DNA of 5,554 nucleotides, taken from positions 1 through 5,554 of the forward strand of contig JAHJNP010000082.1 of NCBI GenBank assembly GCA_018820745.1, in the 5' to 3' direction. This DNA comes from Gammaproteobacteria bacterium (lineage in GTDB: Bacteria; Pseudomonadota; Gammaproteobacteria; Burkholderiales; Thiobacillaceae). The notes under the pieces are model-generated. The model saw only the letters and a list, made by a program, of their open reading frames with translations. It had not been told where the DNA came from and did no database searches. Positions 1 to 3,920 of the stretch are shown here, one piece after another. Both the position numbers and the translations under genes were made by a program. Each line of letters opens with the position of its first letter. Within the stretch, counting starts at the first letter, position 1.

Positions 1-595
1 CCTCGCCGCCAAGGTAGGTCGTCTCCAGGTTCTCCGCCATGTATTCCGGCATCAGGTGGCGGCGGTTGCTGGTGGCGTAGATCAGCACGTTGTCCGACGG
101 CCCCGCCAGCGAGCCGTCGAGCGCGGCCTTCAGGCTGGCGTAGCCGGCTTCGTGCTCGGCGAAGCTGAGGTCGTCGATGAAGACGATGAAGCGGTAGCCG
201 GCGTCCGCCAGCAGGTCGAACAGGTCGGGCAGATGCGGCAATCCGGCCTTGTCGACCTCGATCAGTCGCAGCCCCTTCGGCGCATATTTCGCATGCACCG
301 CCTTCACCAGCGACGACTTGCCGCACCCGCGCGCGCCGGTGAGCAGCACGTTGTTGGCCGGCTTTCCGGCGACGAACTGGCGCGTGTTGGCGTCCACCCG
401 CAGCTTCTGCTCGTCGATCGCCAGCAGGTCGCGCAGGCTCACCCGCTGCGGATGCAGGATGGGCTTCAGCCCGCCCGTCTGCACCGACCAGCGCGCCGCG
501 CGCACCCGCTTCCAGTCCGGCGCGGCGGCGGCAGGGGCGTCGAGGCGGTCGAGCAGGCGCTCAATGCGGGGCAGGAGGGAGTCGAGATCGGCCAT
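1..595 (-). CDS. DUF815-family P-loop (AAA-type) ATPase, N-terminal part
   Basis: This gene encodes a putative cytoplasmic ATPase of the DUF815 family, whose cellular role is not established. The first 198 residues are visible and the C-terminus lies beyond the left edge. An N-terminal helical region (about 1-60) precedes the ATPase core. The core shows a Walker A motif GARGCGKSS at residues 87-95, a Walker B strand FIVFIDDLSF at 136-145 with acidic D141/D142, and a sensor-1-like ATSNRR at 174-179 (N177). The order and wording of these motifs match what I know of DUF815. The ATG at 593-595 is the first possible start, because an in-frame TAG lies at 605-607, only three codons upstream. No Shine-Dalgarno sequence is visible before it, so the start may be leaderless or coupled to something else. 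It is divergent from the cytochrome gene. The family call is firm; the function is unknown. Confidence 0.9.
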   Translation of the reverse strand, partial: MADLDSLLPRIERLLDRLDAPAAAAPDWKRVRAARWSVQTGGLKPILHPQRVSLRDLLAIDEQKLRVDANTRQFVAGKPANNVLLTGARGCGKSSLVKAVHAKYAPKGLRLIEVDKAGLPHLPDLFDLLADAGYRFIVFIDDLSFAEHEAGYASLKAALDGSLAGPSDNVLIYATSNRRHLMPEYMAENLETTYLGGE

Positions 596-601
596 ATGGT
601 G

Positions 602-607
602 ATTCTA
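602..607 (-). promoter_or_regulatory. Possible -10 box for the DUF815 gene
   Basis: On the minus strand this reads TAGAAT, five of six matches to the sigma-70 -10 consensus. It lies only 6 nt before the ATG at 595, so transcription from it would give a leaderless or near-leaderless mRNA. That agrees with the missing Shine-Dalgarno site. No good -35 is visible at 16-18 nt, so the call is weak. Confidence 0.2.
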
Positions 608-690
608 GCCGCAGGCCCGACAGAAATTCAGGTTTCCGCGAGACCGGGCTTGGCAATGCGCCCCGGAAATTTGCCTATTCTTTTGTCATT

Positions 691-709
691 CAGGCGCATG
701 GGGCGCCTG
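691..709 (+). repeat. Perfect 7-bp inverted repeat upstream of the cytochrome gene
   Basis: The arms CAGGCGC (691-697) and GCGCCTG (703-709) are perfect reverse complements around the 5-nt loop ATGGG. The repeat ends 9 nt before the Shine-Dalgarno site of the cytochrome gene. It has no T-run, so it is unlikely to be an intrinsic terminator. It could be a leader hairpin in the cytochrome mRNA or an operator in the divergent promoter region. Its role is inferred from position only. Confidence 0.45.
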
Positions 710-718
710 GCGCAAACC

Positions 719-725
719 AAGGAGG
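719..725 (+). promoter_or_regulatory. Strong ribosome binding site for the cytochrome c gene
   Basis: AAGGAGG is a near-perfect anti-16S match and sits 4 nt before the ATG at 730. It fixes that ATG as the start in preference to the in-frame ATG at 742, which would be 16 nt away. The next plus-strand ATG upstream, at 698, is out of frame. Confidence 0.8.
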
Positions 726-729
726 ACAG

Positions 730-1218
730 ATGAACGCAATCATGAATTTCGTGGGCGCGCTGCTCGCCGGCACGGTCGGGCTGGCGTCGGCGCAGCCGCC
801 GGCCGCCGGTGCGGATATCCGCCACGGCCGCTACCTGATCCAGATTGCCGGCTGCAACGACTGCCATACCGCGGGCTACATGCAGAACGACGGCCGGGTG
901 CCCGAAGCCGAGTGGCTGACCGGCGACGCGATCGGCTGGCAGGGGCCGTGGGGCACGACTTACGCCGCCAACCTGCGCCTGCTGTTCCAGCAGCTCGACG
1001 AGAAAACCTGGCTGGTGCGGGCACGCCAGGCGATGCGGCCGCCGATGCCGTCGCCGACCCTGCGGGCCATGAGCGACGCCGACCTCAAGGCGATCTACCG
1101 TTACGTGCGGCACCTTGGCGTGAAGGGTCAGCCGGTGCCGGCCTACGTGCCGCCGGGCGAAAAGGTCGCGACGCCGTACTTCGACTTCACGCCGAAAAAC
1201 CTGCCGCCAGGCATGTAG
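730..1218 (+). CDS. Exported monoheme c-type cytochrome
   Basis: This 162-residue protein is predicted to be a periplasmic electron carrier. Residues 1-21 form a signal peptide with a hydrophobic core (about 7-18) and a signal peptidase I site ASA|Q after residue 21. Its n-region (MNAIMNF) has no Lys or Arg, which is unusual. The heme-binding motif is CNDCH at 42-46, with C42 and C45 for covalent attachment and H46 as proximal ligand. M106 in RPPMPSP is the best candidate distal ligand, followed by the typical C-terminal helix SDADLKAIYRYVRHLG (115-130). The stretch GPWGTTYAANL (72-82) recalls single domains of the cytochrome subunit of membrane alcohol or gluconate dehydrogenases, but only one heme site is present. 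The partner enzyme is not visible here. It is the only plus-strand gene and ends 1 bp from the argJ stop. The cytochrome call is firm; the physiological role is unknown. Confidence 0.9.
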   Translation: MNAIMNFVGALLAGTVGLASAQPPAAGADIRHGRYLIQIAGCNDCHTAGYMQNDGRVPEAEWLTGDAIGWQGPWGTTYAANLRLLFQQLDEKTWLVRARQAMRPPMPSPTLRAMSDADLKAIYRYVRHLGVKGQPVPAYVPPGEKVATPYFDFTPKNLPPGM

Positions 1219-1219
1219 T

Positions 1220-2461
1220 TCAGGTGCGGTACTCGGCGTTGATCTTGACGTAGTCGTAGGAGAAGTCGCAGGTCCACACCGTGACGTTCACGGGTCCGCG
1301 GTCGAGCACCACGCGTACGGTGATCTCGGCTTCCTGCATCACCGCCGCGCCCTGCGCCTCGGTGTAGCTCGCCGCGCGGCCGCCCTTTTCTGCCACCAGC
1401 ACGTCGCCCAGGTACACCTGCAGGGTGTCGACGTCGAGGTCCGTCACCCCTGCATAGCCGATCGCGGCGAGGATGCGGCCGAGGTTGGGGTCGCTGGCGA
1501 AGAACGCGGTCTTGACCAGCGGCGAGCGCGCAATCGCGTAGGCGATCTGCTTGCATTCGGCGTGGTCGCGACCGCCTTCGACCGCCACGGTGATGAACTT
1601 GGTCGCGCCTTCGCCGTCGCGTGCCATCGCCTGCGCGAGCTCGATGGCGACGTCGGCGAGTGCCGCTTTCAGCGCGGCGTAGTCGGCGCTGGCGGCGTCG
1701 GCAATTTCGGCGTTGCCGGCCTGGCCGCTGGCGATCAGGATGAAGCTGTCGTTGGTCGAGGTGTCGCCGTCGACGGTGACGCAGTTGAACGATACGTCGG
1801 CCACCGCCGTCACCAGCTGCTGCATCAGGCCGGGCGCAATCGCCGCGTCGGTCGCCACATAGCCCAGCATGGTCGCCATGTTGGGGTGGATCATGCCGGA
1901 ACCCTTGGCGATGCCGGTCACCGTCACCGTCTTGCCGCCCACCTGCGCCTGGCGGCTGGCGCCCTTGGCGACGATGTCGGTGGTCATGATCGCGTGCGCG
2001 GCGTCCGACCAGTGATCGGGCGCGAGATCGGCCTGCGCTACAGGCAATACGGGGAGGATCTTGTCGACTGGCAACGGCTCCAGAATCACGCCGGTGGAGA
2101 ACGGCAGCACGGCCTCGGTCGCGCATCCCATCAGCCGCGCCACCGCCTCGCAGGTCTGGCGCGCGCGGAGCAAACCCTCTTCGCCGGTGCCGGCATTGGC
2201 GTTGCCGGTGTTGATCACCAGCGCGCGGATGTCGCCGCCACGCTGCGCCATCTGGCCGAGATGCTGTTTGCAGACCGTTACCGGCGCGGCGCAGAAGCGG
2301 TTTTGCGTGAACACGCCCGCCACACGGCTCCCGGGCGCGAGTTCGATCAGCGTGAGGTCGCGCCGCCCGGGCTTCTTGATGCCGGCCGAGGCAATGCCCA
2401 GGCGCACGCCGGCAATGGGCAGCAGAGAAGCGGGATCGGGGGCGGAGAGGTTGACGGGCAT
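1220..2461 (-). CDS. argJ: Arginine biosynthesis protein ArgJ (glutamate N-acetyltransferase, possibly also amino-acid acetyltransferase)
   Basis: ArgJ moves the acetyl group from N-acetylornithine to glutamate, recycling it in the cyclic arginine pathway. Some ArgJ enzymes also make N-acetylglutamate from acetyl-CoA, and the sequence does not tell which type this is. The 413-residue length is normal. The self-cleavage site lies in [14 protein letters not shown] (186-199): the chain is expected to split between A196 and T197, exposing T197 as the N-terminal nucleophile of the beta chain. Other family signatures are NTGNANAGTG (84-93), STGVI (122-126, oxyanion-hole region), [15 protein letters not shown] in the beta chain, and the C-terminus [16 protein letters not shown]. 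The gene appears intact. No Shine-Dalgarno sequence is evident before the ATG at 2461. Instead an inverted repeat occupies that place. The 3' end abuts the convergent cytochrome gene with a 1-bp gap, leaving no room for a terminator outside coding sequence. Confidence 0.98.
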   Translation of the reverse strand: MPVNLSAPDPASLLPIAGVRLGIASAGIKKPGRRDLTLIELAPGSRVAGVFTQNRFCAAPVTVCKQHLGQMAQRGGDIRALVINTGNANAGTGEEGLLRARQTCEAVARLMGCATEAVLPFSTGVILEPLPVDKILPVLPVAQADLAPDHWSDAAHAIMTTDIVAKGASRQAQVGGKTVTVTGIAKGSGMIHPNMATMLGYVATDAAIAPGLMQQLVTAVADVSFNCVTVDGDTSTNDSFILIASGQAGNAEIADAASADYAALKAALADVAIELAQAMARDGEGATKFITVAVEGGRDHAECKQIAYAIARSPLVKTAFFASDPNLGRILAAIGYAGVTDLDVDTLQVYLGDVLVAEKGGRAASYTEAQGAAVMQEAEITVRVVLDRGPVNVTVWTCDFSYDYVKINAEYRT

Positions 2462-2463
2462 GG

Positions 2464-2486
2464 CGGTTTCGCAGAACGGGAAACCG
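2464..2486 (-). promoter_or_regulatory. Leader hairpin over the argJ ribosome entry region
   Basis: Arms CGGTTTC (2464-2470) and GAAACCG (2480-2486) are perfect 7-bp reverse complements around a 9-nt loop. In the minus-strand transcript the distal arm covers positions about -9 to -3 relative to the argJ ATG, where a Shine-Dalgarno site would normally lie. No T-run follows, so it is not an intrinsic terminator. A translational control hairpin is a reasonable inference but could be chance. Confidence 0.4.
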
Positions 2487-2488
2487 TC

Positions 2489-2510
2489 ATTTTATGCCGG
2501 CTTGCCGGCA
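2489..2510 (-). promoter_or_regulatory. Candidate argJ -10 box abutting a 16-bp palindrome
   Basis: On the minus strand TAAAAT (2489-2494) matches the -10 consensus at five of six bases and would give a leader of about 20 nt before argJ. Directly upstream of it lies the perfect palindrome TGCCGGC-TT-GCCGGCA (2495-2510), in the place of the -35/-10 spacer. No convincing -35 is seen. The palindrome could be a repressor site, or a hairpin after the 78-residue gene ending at 2530. It lacks a T-run and does not resemble the AT-rich ArgR box. Confidence 0.3.
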
Positions 2511-2529
2511 AATAGCGGGCGCGGACTGA

Positions 2530-2766
2530 CTACGTGCGCCCCAATAACCAGTTCATCGCGCGACGGAATTCTGGTCGCCACGGCCACACGGGATCAAGCT
2601 CGATGGAGCGCGCGAGCGAAGCCAGCGAAATCAGCGCGAAAACGGAAAACAGCAGTTGCGAGACGAGCTGGCGTGGCGTGAGCATGCCGAGGGGCGTGTC
2701 GAGAAAGCCGGGAATGTAAAACAGGCTGGCAAAGGCCGCAAAAAGAAAAGCGGGGCCGATGTACAT
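2530..2766 (-). CDS. Small hypothetical membrane protein, two predicted transmembrane helices
   Basis: I do not recognise this 78-residue protein. It has two hydrophobic segments, about residues 4-21 (GPAFLFAAFASLFYIPGF) and 34-52, joined by a short loop with TPLGMLTPRQ. A C-terminal tail from about 55 is rich in Trp and Arg (W61, W63, W73; R64, R68, R69, R77). The low charge before the first helix and the basic tail suggest both termini are cytoplasmic, which is an inference. The first segment might act as a signal anchor; there is no lipobox cysteine. Support for a real gene comes from a purine-rich AGGGGA ribosome binding site about 6 nt before the ATG at 2766, a TATAAT box just upstream, and a protein-like hydrophobicity pattern. 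It lies 68 bp upstream of argJ on the same strand and could share a transcript with it. No function can be assigned. Confidence 0.7.
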   Translation of the reverse strand: MYIGPAFLFAAFASLFYIPGFLDTPLGMLTPRQLVSQLLFSVFALISLASLARSIELDPVWPWRPEFRRAMNWLLGRT

Positions 2767-2785
2767 GGCGTTCCCCTACACTCGA

Positions 2786-2791
2786 ATTATA
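2786..2791 (-). promoter_or_regulatory. Consensus -10 box (TATAAT) for the 78-residue gene
   Basis: The minus strand reads TATAAT exactly, 19 nt before the ATG at 2766. A start about 7 nt downstream would give a leader of roughly a dozen bases containing the AGGGGA ribosome binding site. The -35 is poor: TTGCTT (2805-2810) is only 13 nt away, and the sequence at 16-18 nt (GGCTTG, AGGCTT) matches badly. The promoter may be weak or depend on an activator. Confidence 0.45.
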
Positions 2792-2810
2792 TGAGCTGGG
2801 GCCAAAGCAA

Positions 2811-2849
2811 GCCTTGTGCCAGATCGATAAATGGGTGCGAATACAAGGC
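2811..2849. repeat. Spaced 7-bp inverted repeat in the 2767-2902 spacer
   Basis: GCCTTGT (2811-2817) and ACAAGGC (2843-2849) are perfect reverse complements 25 nt apart. The first arm falls where the -35 element of the 2786-2791 promoter should lie, so it could be a regulator site. A second hairpin, CGCCAC (2858-2863) with GTGGCG (2871-2876), lies downstream of the 112-residue gene; it lacks a T-run. The rest of this 136-bp spacer shows nothing I can assign, and it is visibly richer in A/T than its flanks. Confidence 0.3.
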
Positions 2850-2902
2850 GCTATGCTCGCCACTTTGGCGGTGGCGCGCACGCACTGTAAATTATTCCGA
2901 CG

Positions 2903-3241
2903 CTATTTGTCTTCCTGCGCGGCAGCGAGCTTGCGCAGGATCTCGTGCGACAGCGAATAAAACTGCGGCGTGGGGCCGAGGTCCTCGTAGATCGGATCGC
3001 CGTAGTCGTCTTCGGCAATGACGCGATTGCCGGGGACGTAGGGCATCGCCACCTCCAGCTCGTCGAGGGCGGCACGGATCAGGTCGGCCATCAGCTGGGA
3101 CGCGCTGCGGCCGGAATACATCACGTTCAGCGCTTCAACGCGTGCAGCGTCGCGTAGCGGCAAATGGACGGTGTATAAGCGCACATCCGTGCGGGTCAGT
3201 CCCTCCTGGCTCCAGCGATGGATCAGTTCGGCGATGCGCAT
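2903..3241 (-). CDS. Conserved hypothetical protein with ribbon-helix-helix-like N-terminal half
   Basis: This 112-residue soluble protein has a pattern like a ribbon-helix-helix DNA-binding fold: a strand at about 21-29 (RLYTVHLPL), a first helix at 30-41 (RDAARVEALNVM), a GRS turn, and a second helix at 46-63 (SASQLMADLIRAALDELE). The C-terminal half carries a conserved-looking acidic stretch with VIAEDDYGDPIYEDLG at 74-89. From memory, similar proteins in Pseudomonas and betaproteobacteria are labelled 'type 1 pili tip component', a name I would not trust functionally, and no pilus genes are nearby. DNA binding is inferred from fold pattern only. The ATG at 3241 has an AGAGGA ribosome binding site 6 nt upstream and an extended -10 box further up. 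No toxin gene is adjacent, which argues against a toxin-antitoxin pair. Confidence 0.8.
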   Translation of the reverse strand: MRIAELIHRWSQEGLTRTDVRLYTVHLPLRDAARVEALNVMYSGRSASQLMADLIRAALDELEVAMPYVPGNRVIAEDDYGDPIYEDLGPTPQFYSLSHEILRKLAAAQEDK

Positions 3242-3269
3242 GAGCTTTCCTCTGCCTCACAATGTCTTG

Positions 3270-3278
3270 TTTATAGCA
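3270..3278 (-). promoter_or_regulatory. Extended -10 promoter for the ribbon-helix-helix-like gene
   Basis: The minus strand reads TGCTATAAA, which is an extended -10 (TGn) followed by TATAAA, five of six to consensus. It is 28 nt before the ATG at 3241. Possible -35 matches are TTGCCT (15 nt spacer) or TTTGCC (16 nt), both partial, but an extended -10 can work with a weak -35. Confidence 0.5.
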
Positions 3279-3294
3279 GAGCCCCCTGCAAGGC

Positions 3295-3314
3295 AAAGCC
3301 TGAGTGAGGGCTTT
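3295..3314 (-). terminator. Weak candidate terminator hairpin after the methyltransferase gene
   Basis: AAAGCC (3295-3300) pairs with GGCTTT (3309-3314) around an 8-nt loop, 6 nt past the methyltransferase stop codon. On the minus strand the hairpin is preceded by A residues but followed by GCC, not a T-run. On the plus strand only two further T residues follow. It may attenuate the addA-methyltransferase transcript before the next promoter at 3270-3278, but it is not a textbook intrinsic terminator. Confidence 0.3.
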
Positions 3315-3320
3315 TTCACC

Positions 3321-3920
3321 TTAAGCCATGCGGCGCCACATCAGCATGCGGTTGTTGGCCGGCATGGCGATATCCTGCAGCAGCACCAGGCCACGGGCGC
3401 GCGCCAGTGCGTCCACCGCCTCGAAATCGCGCACCCCTGAGGCGGGGTCGCGCGCCTTCAGCCAGGCGTCGAAGCGGGCATTGCTCTCCGAAGTGAACGC
3501 GCCCTTGTAATTGAACGGGCCGTACACCGCCAGCACGCCGCCCGGCTCGAGCACTTCACCGACGCCGGCAAAAAAAAGCTCGACCTCGGGCCAACTCATG
3601 ATGTGCAGGGTGTTGGCCGAAAACACCGCGTCGTAGCGTCCGCAGTGCCAGGCCGTGTCATTGGCGTCGAGCGCCAGCGGCGGCAGCACGTTGGGCAGGG
3701 CGGCGTCATCGAGCCAGGCCCGGATGCCGGCGTGATGCTGCGGCACATCGGCGGTCTGCCACACCAGGTGCGGCAGCTCGGGTGCGAAATACACCGCATG
3801 CTGGCCGGTGCCGCTGCCGATTTCCAGCACATGGCGGCGGTCGGCAAACAGCTCGCGCAGCACGGCCAGGATCGGGTCGCGGTTCTGCACGCAGGATTCG
3901 GAAAAAGGTTTATCGATCAT
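3321..3920 (-). CDS. DUF938-family SAM-dependent methyltransferase
   Basis: This 199-residue class I methyltransferase belongs to the DUF938 family (related to eukaryotic METTL26). Its substrate is unknown. Motif [17 protein letters not shown] (31-46), is the glycine-rich SAM-binding loop, and D58 in WQTAD is the likely acidic residue that contacts the ribose. Other family hallmarks are [13 protein letters not shown] (6-18), [15 protein letters not shown] (96-110), YGPFNYKG (133-140), [17 protein letters not shown] (143-159) and [11 protein letters not shown] (187-197). The length is usual for the family and the gene looks complete. Its ATG at 3918-3920 overlaps the stop of the upstream helicase-nuclease gene as ATGA. 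No Shine-Dalgarno sequence is seen, so translation probably depends on ribosomes finishing the upstream gene. Confidence 0.95.
   Translation of the reverse strand: MIDKPFSESCVQNRDPILAVLRELFADRRHVLEIGSGTGQHAVYFAPELPHLVWQTADVPQHHAGIRAWLDDAALPNVLPPLALDANDTAWHCGRYDAVFSANTLHIMSWPEVELFFAGVGEVLEPGGVLAVYGPFNYKGAFTSESNARFDAWLKARDPASGVRDFEAVDALARARGLVLLQDIAMPANNRMLMWRRMA

Noticed and set aside
651..675. TGGCA and TTGCC resembling a sigma-54 promoter before the cytochrome gene
   Set aside because: The GG and GC elements are about 19 bp apart instead of about 10, so the geometry is wrong.
650..681. TTGGCA and TATTCT as a sigma-70 promoter for the cytochrome gene
   Set aside because: The spacer is 20 nt and both hexamers are only partial matches, so it is not listed as a feature.
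56..733. A 225-codon plus-strand open frame opposite DUF815
   Set aside because: The minus-strand frame carries Walker A, Walker B and sensor motifs, while the plus-strand product is low-complexity and matches nothing I know.
1143..2126. A 327-codon minus-strand open frame inside argJ
   Set aside because: Its Arg-rich translation is a frame-shifted reading of argJ, which itself is intact with its autocleavage motif.
2534..2881. Short open frames on both strands across 2534-2881 other than the 78-residue gene
   Set aside because: They lack ribosome binding sites and show no protein-like pattern; they read across the spacer or shadow the 78-residue gene.
2903..3241. Antitoxin of a toxin-antitoxin pair, suggested by the ribbon-helix-helix-like pattern
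   Set aside because: No small toxin-like gene overlaps or adjoins it. The neighbours are a membrane protein and a methyltransferase, each with separate signals.
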